64,000 nt of DNA from Dallia pectoralis (taxonomy: Eukaryota; Chordata; Actinopteri; Esociformes; Umbridae), in contig CM055739.1 in the NCBI GenBank assembly GCA_029465975.1, positions 12,110,151-12,174,150 of the forward strand, given 5' to 3'. The translations under genes and the position numbers were made by a program. The notes beneath the pieces are model-generated. The model saw only the letters and a program-made list of their open reading frames with translations. It made no database searches and was not told the origin of the DNA. Positions 53,686 through 64,000 of the stretch are shown piece by piece; position 1 is the stretch's first letter; the number at the start of each line of letters is the position of its first letter.

Positions 53686-54085
53686 GGTCTCATCATAATG
53701 AAGGAAAAACTGTTGGTCTCATCATAATAAAGGAAAAACTGTTGGTCTCATTTTAATATAGGAAAAACTGTTGGTCTCATTTTAATAAAGGAAAAAACTG
53801 TTGGTCTCATCATAATGAAGGAAAAACTGTTGGTCTCATCATAATAAAGGAAAAACTGTTGGTCTCATTTTAATATAGGAAAAACTGTTGGTCTCATTTT
53901 AATAAAGGAAAAAACTGTTGGTCTCATCATAATGAAGGAAAAACTGTTGGTCTCATCATAATAAAGGAAAAACTGTTGGTCTCTTTTTAATATAGGAAAA
54001 ACTGTTGGTCTCATCATAATATAGGAAAAAACTGTTGGTCTTTTTTTAATATAGGAAAAACTGTTGGTCTCATCATAATAAAGGA
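53686..54085. repeat. 29-bp minisatellite, about 14 copies
   Basis: The unit is GGTCTCATCATAATAAAGGA plus AAAACTGTT. Variants (ATTTTAATATAGG, ATCATAATGAAGG) recur in the same order: a block of five units is repeated twice before the pattern decays. Confidence 0.94.
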
Positions 54086-54383
54086 AAAAACATTGGCACC
54101 ACAGACTGTTCACACTTTTGTTTGGATTGAAAATGAACAGCTAATCTCGATCTGTCAAGGGGTAGTTTGTTCAGCCTATGTAAGTCTAAAATATTGTACC
54201 CCCTAAAACAGGTTAGCGAGATCCCGGGTCACACTCACAAACACACCGTATGCAGAGTACTATTCACAATAACCTTTATTTATAACAATTCACATATCCC
54301 CAAACCTTAAATATACAGCATGTGCAAATAGGCAATAAAAGTAGGCAATTCAATGTAACACTCAGTTACGTTGTAACGTCTCC

Positions 54384-55010
54384 TCTCATTAACGTCTCTT
54401 TAGGGTAACTGGTCTAGATGTGGAGTCTCGTTAACGTCTCTTTAGGGTAACTGGTCTAGATGTGGAGTCTAGTTAACATCTCTTTAGGGTAACTGGTCTA
54501 GATGTGGAGTCTCGTTAACATCTCTTTAGGGTAACTGGTCTAGATGTGGAGTCTCGTTAACATCTCTTTAGGGTAACTGGTCTAGATGTGGAGTCTAGTT
54601 AACATCTCTTTAGGGTAACTGGTCTAGATGTGGAGTCTAGTTAACGTCTCTATAGGGTAACTGGTCTAGATGTGGAGTCTAGTTAACATCTCTTTAGGGT
54701 AACTGGTCTAGATGTGGAGTCTCGTTAACATCTCTTTAGGGTAACTGGTCTAGATGTGGAGTCTCGTTAACATCTCTTTAGGGTAACTGGTCTAGATGTG
54801 GAGTCTCGTTAACATCTCTTTAGGGTAACTGGTCTAGATGTGGAGTCTCGTTAACATCTCTTTAGGGTAACTGGTCTAGATGTGGAGTCTCGTTAACATC
54901 TCTTTAGGGTAACTGGTCTAGATGTGGAGTCTCGTTAACATCTCTTTAGGGTAACTGGTCTAGATGTGGAGTCTCGTTAACATCTCTTTAGGGTAACTGG
55001 TCTAGGTGTG
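54384..55010. repeat. 42-bp minisatellite, about 15 copies
   Basis: The unit starts TCTCGTTAACATCTCTTTAG and ends CTAGATGTGGAG. Variants alternate TCTCGTTAAC/TCTAGTTAAC and ACATC/ACGTC. Confidence 0.96.
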
Positions 55011-55204
55011 AAGTCTCGTCCATATCTGTCCTTGGCTCCGGCACCCAGTGTTGCCAACTTTGCGACTTCGGCGCTTTCTTCAGCGAGTTTTCAGACCCCT
55101 CTAGCGACAAATTGGCATAAAAGCAACTAGCGACAATTCTATCTACTTTTTCTGGTGTTATTGGAGACTTTTGGAGACTTTTAGAGACTGACGCTGAAAG
55201 CACG

Positions 55205-55985
55205 CATGGTCGTATCGCTCTTACTGTGATACTCTTCTCTACGAGCAGCAGGTGCTACCGTGTTCTCCACCCCGTGCCAATTAGCACTCAGAAGCCGCCC
55301 AATACCAACAGTAGTCCCTCCCATCAGAGCAGGAGATGTTCACCCTTCACGTCCAGACTCAAGAAATTTGGCATGTCAAAAAAACCACTGAGCAACTTCT
55401 ACAGGTGCACCATTGAGAGCATCCTGTCAGGCTGCATTACTGCTTGGTTGGGGAGCTGCACCGCTGCTGACCGCAAGGCCCTACAGAGGGTGGTGAAGAC
55501 AGCAGAACGCATCATTGGCTGCCACCTCCCTTCTGTGCAGAGCATCTACCAATCACGATGCCTCAGGAAAGCAAGGAACATCATAAAGGACTTCAGCAAC
55601 CCAGGACATGGTCTGTTCACTCTGCTCCCATCTGGTCGACGTTATCGCAGCATTGGTACACGCACATCCAGACTAAAAAACAGTTTTTACCCTCAGACCA
55701 TTAAGCTCCTCAACCAGCAACACTGATATACTATCCATGTATCCACTACTGACACCAGATCACTTATTGCAGTATTTAAGTATTTAAGGTCTGCCTACTG
55801 TCCATATTCTCACTTCATTATGTATATTTTGTAGCTATGTATATTCTGTATATTGTTGTAATTCTGTTTTTATTTTTATTCTTCTAACTACGTAGATGTT
55901 GCTTGCCAAGTCACAAGAATTTCATTGTGCAGTTTGATGCAAGTCATTCTGTATACATGACAATAAAATACTGTGCTTAGGGCTG
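55205..55985 (+). pseudogene. LINE C-terminal fragment and 3' tail
   Basis: A 166-codon frame (55226-55726) contains NFYRCTIESILSGCITAWLG, CTAADRKALQRVVKTAERI and FTLLPSGRRYRSIGTRTSRL, the C-terminal region of a widespread fish non-LTR retrotransposon. It ends with TTTCATTGTGCAGTTTGATG and a CAATAAAATA tail. 5'-truncated. Confidence 0.82.
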
Positions 55986-57563
55986 TCCCACTGTCAAATC
56001 ATCAAGTGCGCGAGGGCTCTCTGGCAGACAGTTTTAGCCTTTTAAGCACCCTTTCCGCAAGTCAGCATTATAGCCAACTTTGCCTGAGGGAATTGTCCAG
56101 AGTTCACAGCGTTGTGAGGTGAAACACGGAGGTTACCGGAGGAAGCCAGGAAGTGAGAGAATATTACCAACAAACCAACCTCCTAAGAGACAAAAGAAGA
56201 ATAATGTCAAAGAAACAAAATGGAAAGAGATACCAACTCTGACATCTACATGATACAAAAAAAGTTTACATTTACCTTTTACATTTCTGGGATTCTACAT
56301 GGCAATACAGGATCAAGTGGAGTAAAACCTTAATTGAGGCAAGCTGTAGTTTTTCAACTCACCGTGTTAACTTGACCAAGGTCAGTGTCACTGAAGAACT
56401 TTAGCGGGCAAACATTTCCAGTGTTGTGGCACAAGGGAAGCAAAATAGGTCTAGATAATTAATAGTTTTTCATCCACATCAGTTCACATATCCATAAGTG
56501 TTAACCATAATCTTCATTATTAGAACCAGTCTTTTTCCGGACATAACCGTTGTATAGTTAGCAAATTCTATATGTTGATTTAAAGGAAATCATGCGCTTA
56601 GTAGAAACACAATATTTGAAAGCAATTAGTGCAGGTGCAAAAATAACTGAACTCCAAGTTGCCTTGGTAAAATGAAGTTGGTATCTAAGATTATGCGTAC
56701 AAATATGAAGCTCCTCATACAGTAAATCTAAATTACTGTACGTCATCTAAATCATTCATCTAAATCATTTATGCATAATTTATAAACGCTTTTATATACA
56801 GAGCCAAAAACATGGAAAAAATCTGTATGTGTAATTGTAAGTTGAAGAACAAAAATAAATGTAATTAAATATACTAAATAAAATAGAATAGTCTTTCTCC
56901 TGACCCAAATCAGATTGATTAGATAGGGCATCATTGATTTTATTAGGTGAAACATCATCAATAATAATAATTATAATAATAATATTAACAATCAACCGAA
57001 AACACTTGAAGAACAATCGGCATTCTCTTTGCACTTACATTTGTGTTTGTCTCTGCAACAAGTGAAATTAAAATATTAGTTATATCAGTAACACTCACTG
57101 AAAAACTGGCTACATAACATTGTTTCTAATAACTTATAAATTATTTCACACTTTTTAAGCTTACACCTTCAAGCTCTCAAATTTAATTTCTCCACATATA
57201 CTTATTATAATAAAAAGAAAGTTGCTAACAGTAGCGTTTCAGCTAACAGCTAACTGAGACTGTTTTGACCAGGCACAATGAATGTCAGTAGCAGGCCAGA
57301 AATATAGCTTCTCCTACCAGCCATTATGTACAAAGCGGATTGCTTCAGCATTCAGTCCAAGAGTCTGGGGAAAATATAACCTTTGGCATGGAGAATGAAC
57401 AATAGCGTCCCTCTAACCGATTCTAATACAAATCCCGCAATCTTGAATTGGTGCAACCATGATTTGTTTGGGCTTGTTGAGGAATGAATATTGTGACTTT
57501 GTTGATGGCGTTGAAAATGTGGTCCCCAAAACTGCTAGTGAAATCCATCTATTGGTGTTAGGT
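55986..57563. other. Intergenic sequence and probable collagen 3' UTR
   Basis: AT-rich. On the minus strand AATAAA occurs at 56944-56939, about 620 bases past the collagen stop, and could end its 3' UTR. No other gene was seen. Confidence 0.4.
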
Positions 57564-57710
57564 TTACGAGAAACACACCGGTCCGATGTCCAGACCAAAC
57601 TCCTGGTCCTCCTTGCCAATGTCCATGGGGGCCAAGTCTACTATAGGTAGTCTCGCCGGCGTCTGAGTCCTGAATTCAATCACAGTCTTGCTCCAGTCAG
57701 CGTTCGATTG
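57564..57710 (-). CDS. col5a2: Collagen last exon (end of C-propeptide)
   Basis: A 147-bp exon reading QSNADWSKTVIEFRTQTPAR, LPIVDLAPMDIG and DQEFGLDIGPVCFS, then TAA (57566-57564). The DQEFGxDIGPVC ending with its last Cys is universal in fibrillar collagen propeptides. Acceptor CTTTTTAG. Confidence 0.95.
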   Translation of the reverse strand, partial: QSNADWSKTVIEFRTQTPARLPIVDLAPMDIGKEDQEFGLDIGPVCFS

Positions 57711-60700
57711 CTAAAAAGACAAAAGAGTATGTAAACAACTGCCATTTTTAATTTAATCCCATGGCAACATAAACAACAACCGGATGGTAATGTAGAACAC
57801 TTACGGAGCAGCCATCCTCCAGGACATTGTATCTGAGGCGGGCGTTGCCCTGGGCCTTGAACTCCTGTCCATTGGAGCCCTTGAGGACCAGGGCCTTCTT
57901 CAGGTTGCCTGTGGCGCCGTCCTTCACAGCCACGTTGTTCCTGCAGTGGTACGTGATGTTCTGGAAACCCTCCTTAGACAGAAGGCGGATCAGCCTCATC
58001 TGAATGGTCACAGCGTTGGGAAGCTCTTCTTTGTTGCCATAGCTGAACTAAAATCAGGATGAAATGAAGATATTGAACATTTTTAAAGGCATCTACAGGG
58101 ATCCTGTAACAAATCTTATTCTAAGTCTTAAAGGTGTTGTGACTGTTTAATGGGTTTTTAAACACCAACAGACACCGAACGGAAAACATACACTGGATAA
58201 ATAAAATGTATATAATAAAATAAAATAATGTGAAGCAAAATGCCAACCCAAACTAGGATGCCTAATAGCCCCTGGTGATTGCTTATCCCGAAACAATCCC
58301 CGGACACAGGAAGTGCACCCCACTAAGACTTCCCGTGTAGAAAAAAACCTCACCACACTCGTGACAGCAGTGGATACATTTATAGAGCGCTCAGTAAATG
58401 TATTATTGCTGTATGGTAACAGGGTCTTCACAGAACAGGTTAATATGTTTTGATAATTTCTTTATATACTCACTTTAGTTCCCCCATTCATGTCAGCTCC
58501 AAACCAAACAGGTTTGCTGGCACTGGGAGTGGATTGGGTCCACCATGTTTTGCGGGGGATGGCGGCTGAGCTGTGATGGGCTGAGATGCAGGTCTCACCA
58601 GTGTCCATGTTGCAGAACACCTTGATAGCATCCTTAGAACTACCTTGGTTGGGGTCCAGCCAGTAGTCTCCTGTTACCGGTGGACAGAACAAGTGTTAGA
58701 TCGGAGACACACATTAGCTACCTTATAATATACTGAACACGCTTACTTGTCAATGAAGGTACAAACACCAGCAAAAGCATGAAACACAAGCGGACCCACC
58801 ATTCTTTTTAAGGGGGTGGCACTGCTGGATGTCTCTGCAGGTTTTGGCGGGGTTGCCCTGGCTACCGTCGGGGCACTTCATGTTCTGCACATTCCCACTG
58901 AGGCTCTTCAGCGTGGTCTGGACCCCCTCATCCGCCATAAGGATGACTGAGGCCTTGTCGGGAAGCGCCTCATCCTCGTTGAACTCGGGAGGGGAGCCGA
59001 AGTGCTCGCTAGGGGCCTCGGGATTGGTCCATTCATTCTCGTTAAAGTCTGGGGTTGAAGATTGCCCGCCTTGGTCCACGCCGTAGTCATAGTCGGAAGG
59101 AATATCGAAACTAAACATATTGGCCCCGGCTGTAGGAGGGCCAGGGCTCCCTGGGGGGCCGGGAGGACCAGCGTCTCCTGGAGGCCCCTGTGAAAGAGGA
59201 GAGAAGCCAATAAAATAGATGTAAAGCTGTAGACGTCTGTGACCTTTCTCCTTTTAACCAAAAATACATCACAGTAGCCACCCTTATCTGACGTTATGTT
59301 TGCTGTGAGTACAACTGCACTTTAACGCTGTACAGTGCTATCATTTTGATTAGGACAGAGCAAACACAGACACGTTCTGGGGTTATCATTGCACTCCAAT
59401 TGTCAGGAGCCTCATTGACTGCTTGTAACATTCTTACCTGCGGTCCAATATCTCCGCTGGTTCCTCGGGACCCAGGAGCGCCCATGGGTCCGGTCATTCC
59501 AATCTGTCCTTCACCTCCTGAAGGTCCAACTACACCTGGGGGTCCCTGATGAGAAACACAATAGGATTTATAAAGGGCTAGCAAACAGCAGTTACACATG
59601 GAGCATTACATTGTAGCATAGGCAGCTTATTAATCTCACTCACTCTCTGTCCATTAGGTCCAACAATGCCAATGGCTCCATCATCACCAGATTGGCCCTA
59701 GAAAACAAATGTGTCATCCAGTTTGTGGATGACAATATGAATCAGCCTTTTATTTATTATGCAATCCTTTTCATTTTCTTTTTCATTATTCCATAGGCCT
59801 ATTTTAAATGACACATCATGCCTTTAGTGTCTGGGTACTTTTGACTCACACTTGTTCCAGGTAAGCCTTGCAATCCAGTGAATCCTCTGTGTCCTTTCTC
59901 CCCCCTCTCTCCTTGGTCTCCCTTGGGTCCCTTGTCTCCTTGTGGCCCTTGGGGCCCCTGGATTTACCAAGACCATGCCAATTATAGTATAATTGTCTCT
60001 GAAATACTGTGGACAGGTTATACCAGCTGAATAGCTAGAGTCTTTGTAATATTGATTGGAGATCATGTCAAATTGGCAATAACTACAGGTTACTGCACCA
60101 GTAGCCCGCTGAATGACTGTGACCTGGGGAACTGGGAAATGTAACAAAGATGTCTTACCATTTTACCCCGGATCCCTGACTCTCCCTGGGGCCCTAGAGG
60201 CCCTCTGGCACCCTAGAGTTGAAGAAGACAAAACCAGTGTCAGGGAAACTAACAGGTTACGTTAAGTTATGTTACTGGCGTCCCACCAATGTAGCGGAAT
60301 CACACTCATCCAATCACAGCACACTCCCTTTCACATTAAATTTAAAGCTTTTCACAGCACACTAAATTGCAAACAAATAGAAACTAATAGCAGTGGTAAT
60401 ATCTAAACTTCTATACTTCTATTAGTGTTATTCAGTTTAGAATTCTGAAATTTTGAAGTGGATGTGTAATAATGTTTTAGTGTGATAATGTTGGACTGTC
60501 TGATAATGTTCTAGTGTGATAACGTGGTTCTATGTGGTTCAATATAATGTATTCTGTACTGTAGCAATGTAAGTGTGCTAATATTTTCTAGGGTGTAGTG
60601 GAATATGAAAATGTGCAAGTATATTGGCAGTTTGCCAGTAATCAGGATATGACTCACCTTGTCTCCCCTGTTACCAGGAACACCAGAAGCACCAACTGGA

Positions 60701-63700
60701 CCAGCAGAACCAGGAAGTCCCGAAGAACCAGCAATACCCTCAGCACCAGCATCCCCCCTGTTTCCCTACAGACAAACACACCCAACACACACACACATAA
60801 GGTGGTGGACTGATTTCGACACGCATTTTATTCTCAGCTGTCTCGGCTAAACTCACCTTGTCACCTATGAGTCCATCTTTGCCAGATGCCCCATCAGCTC
60901 CAGTAAAGCCCTGTAATCAGAGATGGCTGCATTAAAGACACTTGTGGTGAACAAAGACAGTGAGGACCTGGTTTTCAGGTGAATCCTCATGTCAGATATG
61001 TAAGTGAGGGCGGCACACAATTATAATCCATCATATTTATGTTATCTGTATCCTCATGAGCCATAACCCATGTCATAAAATGATAGATATGATATACATA
61101 AGATATTTAACACTGGAATGTGAACACATACAGCAAGTCCAGGATCCCCTGTTGGTCCGGTTGCCCCTGGTAACCCGACTGGACCAATGGAACCCTTGTT
61201 TCCCTGGGTTCCGATCGCACCAGCTTTTCCCGGAGCACCCTGGGAAAAGAAGGGTTATATCACTGGACATGACACACATTGAGTGTGTCTTCGTGTGTGT
61301 CTGTGTGCTGTGCGTCTGACAGACTTTAACTGAGACTTGTGATACACCCATTTTGTGCAAAAGGCATCCTGGAGATGTGTTGCCTGTTAACCTAAATGTT
61401 TCTGTTTCAATTTCCAAGCTAATGAAAACGGTTTGGTTGTTTACTCTCAAGCCTGTTTACACATTTAATATGTTTTAGTCACGATGCAGATGAAATGTTG
61501 GAATGCCTTTCATCAAATCGCTCTGGATAATAGCGTCTGGTAAATGATTGCTAGACGATTGAAAGACTCAGCCCTGTACTTACAGCCGGACCTGGGGGTC
61601 CAACCATCCCTCTCTCTCCTCTTAATCCGGGTGTGCCGACTGCACCCCTCTGTCCTGAGAGACCTGCTGCTCCAGTCGGCCCAACAGGACCCTGGGAGAA
61701 ACCAAGAGGACATTTTAACACGTGTGGAAATCCTGCTGGCCAATGCCCACGTCAGTTGTGTCAGCTAATCTAGCAATATCAGCACATACAGTGCATTCCC
61801 GTTCGCCTTTCCGTGTTTCTTGCTTTACAGCTGTATATTCGATCCACTCCCCCCCGTCTACAAATCAATCGAGAACCCGTTGTGACAAAGAAAAAACTGG
61901 TTCAGATAATTAAACTGTCAGGTACTCGGCACACCTACAGCATCTCACGAGAGTGAGAACAGCCATCATCATTATTTTTTTTTCATGATTAATTATATCT
62001 TTACACGTGAGAACACTGAAGACATGACACTTTGCTACCATTTAAAGTAGTGGAGTGTACAGCTTGCATAACAGCGTACATTTGCTGTCCCCTCAAAATA
62101 ACTCACAGCCATTTTTTTTATTATTTTTTTATTTAACCTTTCTTTAACCAGGTAGGCCGATTGAGAACAAATTCTCATTTACAACGGCGACCTGGCCAAG
62201 ATAAGGCGAAAAAATGTGCAGGACAACATATAGTTACACAGAATACACAAACACAGGAGTGCAAATAGCAGTGGGACACAGTAAGGAATACAGCTTCAAG
62301 ATTAAACAGGATGAGGTATATGAAGAACAGTAGAGCAGCATAGATACAGTGATAAATAAATATATATATAAAATAAAATTAAAAAATAAATACAATGAGT
62401 ATCTTAACACGGAATGTAAAAGGATTAAAGTGTGCCTAGCAGGCATACAGAATAAAGTGTCTCTAGCAGGTTGGTCGATAGAGTGCATGGGAGTAAAGGA
62501 AATGAGGTTATGGGAAAGATCAATTGGGCATTATCTGAGCACAGAGAGTGGTTCAACAGTGTTCACAGATATGACAGCAGTACAGGTGCAAATAGGGCAT
62601 GGCAAAGTGAGAAGGGGGTTGTGGGCCGTTAGCAGGTAGGCTAACGGCCAGGAGCCGTTTGAAAGCAGCTGGAGCCGTTTGAAAGCAGCTGGTGAGATAA
62701 GGGTTTCGAGTTTTAGGGATTTTTGCAAACTGGAAGGATTGGCGGCCGAATGTTGTGTAGGCTTTCGGGGTCACTAAAGCAATATACCTACTTGAGCGTA
62801 GACTGCGGTTGGGTAGCGCAATGGTAACTAGACAACTTAAGTGCAGTGGGACTTTGCCAAGCAGAGACTTGTAAATAAGTTGGTACCAATGCTTTAAACG
62901 CCGAGTAGTTAGTGCCGGCCAGCCGACTAATGCATAAAGCTTGCAGTGGTGGGTGTTGTAAGGGGCATTTGTAACAAAACGTATGACTCTATGGTAGATC
63001 ACGTCCAGTTTTTTCAGCAGAGAGTTTGAGGCTGTTCTATAGATGACATCGCCAAAGTCGAACATTGGGATGATAGTCATTTTCGCCAAGGCAAGTTTGG
63101 CAGCCTGAGTGAAGGAAGCCCTGTTGTGGAATAGGAAGCCGATTCTGGATTTAATTTTAGATTTCTGTTTATTAATGTGCGGTTGGAAGGAGACACCTAG
63201 ATATTTATATGTATCAACATATTCAAGTTCAGACCCATCCAGCGTGGTGATGTTCGGTAGGCGGGCGGGTGTGGGCAGAGATCGGTTGAACAGCATACAC
63301 TTAGTTTTACTGGAGTTTAATAATAACTTTAGGCTACGGAAGGAGTACTGAATGGCATTAAAACTCTTGTAGGTTTGAGAGCACTGTGTCTAACGAATGT
63401 CTGAACCGCTGTCAACAAAAGTGAGTACACCCCTAAGTGAAAATGTCCAAATTAAGCCCGAAGTGTCAATATTTTGGGTGGCCACCATTATTTTCCAGCA
63501 CTGCCTTAACCCTCTTGGTCATGGAGTTCACCAGAGCTTTACAGGTTGCCACTGGAGTCCTCTTCCACTCCTCCATGACAACATCACAGATCTGATGGAT
63601 GTTAAAGACCATGCGATCCTCCACCTTCCGTTTGAGGAGGCCCCACAGATGCTCAATAGGGTTTAGATCTGGAGACATGCTTGGCCAATCCATCACCTAT

Positions 63701-64000
63701 ACCCTCAGATTCTTTAGCAAGGCAGTGGTCTTCTTGGAGGTGTGTTTAGGGTCGTTATCATGTTGTAATACTGCCCTGTGGTCCAGTCTCTGAAGGGAGG
63801 CGATCACGCTCTGTTTCAGTATGTCACAGTACATGTTGGCATTCATGGTTCCCTCATTGAACTGTTTCTCCCCAGTGCCGGCAGCACTCAGTTATTTTGA
63901 GGGGACATCAAGTGTACACCGTTATACAAGCTGTACACTCACTACTTTACATTGTGGCAAAGTGTAATTTCTTCAGTGTTGTCACATGAAGACATAATCA
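57564..64000 (-). CDS. col5a2: Fibrillar collagen, alpha-2(V)-like, 3' half (overview)
   Basis: Twelve exons on the minus strand encode part of the Gly-X-Y triple helix, the C-telopeptide and the complete C-propeptide. Triple-helix exons are 54 or 108 bp, each starting with a Gly codon, as in fibrillar collagens. The C-propeptide lacks the third Cys (NQGSSKDAIKV instead of NQGC), as in COL5A2. The linker PEFNEDEALPDK and MDTGETCISA/IPRKTWW also favour alpha-2(V). The protein would be secreted and trimerise through the propeptide before fibril assembly. Col3a1 or another clade-A chain is the alternative. The 5' end lies beyond 64000. Confidence 0.75.
57805..58047 (-). CDS. col5a2: Collagen exon, C-propeptide
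   Basis: A 243-bp phase-0 exon reading FSYGNKEELPNAVTIQMRLI, RLLSKEGFQNITYHCRNNVA (with the conserved N-glycosylation site NIT) and LRYNVLEDGCS. Donor GTAAGT, acceptor TTTTAG. Confidence 0.95.
58474..58670 (-). CDS. col5a2: Collagen exon, C-propeptide trimerisation region
   Basis: A 197-bp exon reading DYWLDPNQGSSKDAIKVFCN, MDTGETCISA, IPRKTWWTQSTPSASKPVWF and DMNGGTK. The DPNQG calcium-binding and chain-recognition region is present, with Ser where homotrimer-forming chains have Cys 3. Donor GTGAGT, acceptor GTAACAG. Confidence 0.95.
58800..59187 (-). CDS. col5a2: Collagen exon, end of helix, telopeptide and start of C-propeptide
   Basis: A 388-bp exon. It opens with five Gly-X-Y triplets (GPPGDAGPPGPPGSP), then an acidic, Tyr-rich telopeptide and linker (FDIPSDYDYGVDQGG, PPEFNEDEALPD), then GVQTTLKSLSGNVQNMKCPD and NPAKTCRDIQQCHPLKKN. 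The Cys in MKCPDGS is not usual at this place. Acceptor TTTCACAG, donor GTGGGT. Confidence 0.93.
59438..59545 (-). CDS. col5a2: Collagen exon, 108 bp Gly-X-Y
   Basis: Twelve uninterrupted triplets from GPPGVVGPSGGEGQIG to GDIGPQ. Donor GTAAGA. Confidence 0.95.
59644..59697 (-). CDS. col5a2: Collagen exon, 54 bp Gly-X-Y
   Basis: Six triplets, GQSGDDGAIGIVGPNGQR. Donor GTGAGT, acceptor TTTTCTAG. Confidence 0.93.
59850..59957 (-). CDS. col5a2: Collagen exon, 108 bp Gly-X-Y
   Basis: Twelve triplets starting GPQGPQGDKGPKGDQGERG and ending GLTGTS. Donor GTGAGT. Confidence 0.94.
60159..60212 (-). CDS. col5a2: Collagen exon, 54 bp Gly-X-Y
   Basis: Six triplets, GARGPLGPQGESGIRGKM. Donor GTAAGA, acceptor ACTCTAG. 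Confidence 0.93.
60658..60765 (-). CDS. col5a2: Collagen exon, 108 bp Gly-X-Y
   Basis: Twelve triplets starting GNRGDAGAEGIAGSSG and ending GDK. Donor GTGAGT, acceptor TCTGTAG. Confidence 0.94.
60857..60910 (-). CDS. col5a2: Collagen exon, 54 bp Gly-X-Y
   Basis: Six triplets, GFTGADGASGKDGLIGDK. Donor GTGAGT, acceptor GATTACAG. Confidence 0.93.
61132..61239 (-). CDS. col5a2: Collagen exon, 108 bp Gly-X-Y
   Basis: Twelve triplets starting GAPGKAGAIGTQGNKGSIG and ending GLA. Donor GTATGT, acceptor TTTCCCAG. Confidence 0.93.
61584..61691 (-). CDS. col5a2: Collagen exon, 108 bp Gly-X-Y
   Basis: Twelve triplets starting GPVGPTGAAGLSGQRGAVG and ending GPA. Donor GTAAGT, acceptor TTCTCCCAG. It is the most 5' collagen exon in the window; the intron beyond it extends at least to 64000. 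Confidence 0.93.
62120..63390 (-). mobile_element. LINE, 5'-truncated, nested in the Tc1 element
   Basis: The 3' tail lies at 62125-62220 (minus strand ending GGTTAAAGAAAGGTTAAATA). A 248-codon frame (62553-63296) contains YKYLGVSFQPHINKQKSKIK and AKMTIIPMFDFGDVIYRTAS, the thumb and C-terminal region of a LINE reverse transcriptase. The RT catalytic core is missing. Same family as 49150-50690. Confidence 0.85.
63466..63696 (-). pseudogene. Tc1-type transposase fragment
   Basis: A 76-codon frame reads MDWPSMSPDLNPIEHLWGLL, the conserved region around the last catalytic residue of Tc1/mariner transposases, then KRVKAVLENNGGHPKY to the stop. Upstream transposase coding sequence continues only to about 63886, where an internal deletion joins it to the right arm. 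Confidence 0.85.

Larger units (their letters stand above)
62004..64000 (-). mobile_element. Tc1-type transposon, split by a LINE and internally deleted
   Basis: A left arm (62004-62114) and an inverted right arm (63887-64000) share CTGTCCCCTCAAAATAACTC-type sequence, matching the long subterminal inverted repeats of a common fish Tc1 element. Between the arms are a LINE (62115-63390) and a piece of transposase gene (63391-63886). The element runs past the window end. Confidence 0.8.

Noticed and set aside
53686..55010. CRISPR array
   Set aside because: The repeats are directly adjacent with no unique spacers, and the sequence is vertebrate.
55020..55205. Coding exon on the minus strand between the 42-bp array and the LINE
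   Set aside because: Only a short frame (71 codons) without domain signal; sequence looks repeat-derived.

Overview
The window is vertebrate nuclear DNA, almost certainly from a teleost fish. It has split genes with GT-AG introns, tandem Ig exons of an obscurin-type protein, a fibrillar collagen gene with 54/108-bp Gly-X-Y exons, and several fish-type transposon families (sushi-like Ty3/gypsy, BEL/Pao, L2-like LINEs, Tc1, hAT and piggyBac-like elements). The repeat set suggests a salmonid or esocid relative; this is inference. Nothing bacterial, no CRISPR array and no RNA gene was seen.

Layout. (1) 1-16185, plus strand: the 3' part of an obscurin-like gene (obsl1-like). It holds the tail of one Ig exon, one fibronectin-III exon and 17 Ig domains, ending at a TAA at 16183-16185. 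All exon joins between domains are phase 1. Introns carry a perfect 45-bp array, a 24-bp array of about 1.9 kb with higher-order structure, a 30-bp array, and a young non-autonomous LTR retrotransposon (12539-14938) with identical LTRs. (2) 16186-42200: gene-poor and repeat-rich. It includes a degraded Ty3/gypsy element with both LTRs (19610-24208, minus), a hAT-type MITE with an 8-bp target duplication, a BEL/Pao remnant, LINE pieces, LTR-like fragments and several minisatellites, including a 1.9-kb 24-bp array at 39411-41309. (3) 42205-44310: a 5'-truncated L2-like LINE on the minus strand with a 617-codon reverse-transcriptase frame. (4) 44789-46128: a TTAA-flanked piggyBac-type MITE containing its own minisatellite. 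(5) 46601-47875, plus strand: a single-exon glycosyltransferase family 92 gene. (6) 48660-57500: decayed LINEs and three large minisatellites. (7) 57564 to beyond 64000, minus strand: the 3' half of a fibrillar collagen gene, best matched to the alpha-2(V) type (col5a2-like). The complete C-propeptide and eight Gly-X-Y exons lie in the window. Its next intron holds a LINE nested in a Tc1-type transposon.

The host genes (sarcomeric/cytoskeletal scaffold, Golgi glycosyltransferase, fibrillar collagen) show no common pathway here. The most unusual observations concern the mobile DNA. Both LTR elements, whose LTR sequences differ, carry a 10-nt primer-binding site that is a perfect complement of the predicted 5' end of their own transcript, one base past the LTR. 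This is the self-priming arrangement known from the Tf1/sushi group. It suggests, but does not prove, that the short passenger element uses the machinery of a sushi-type element.
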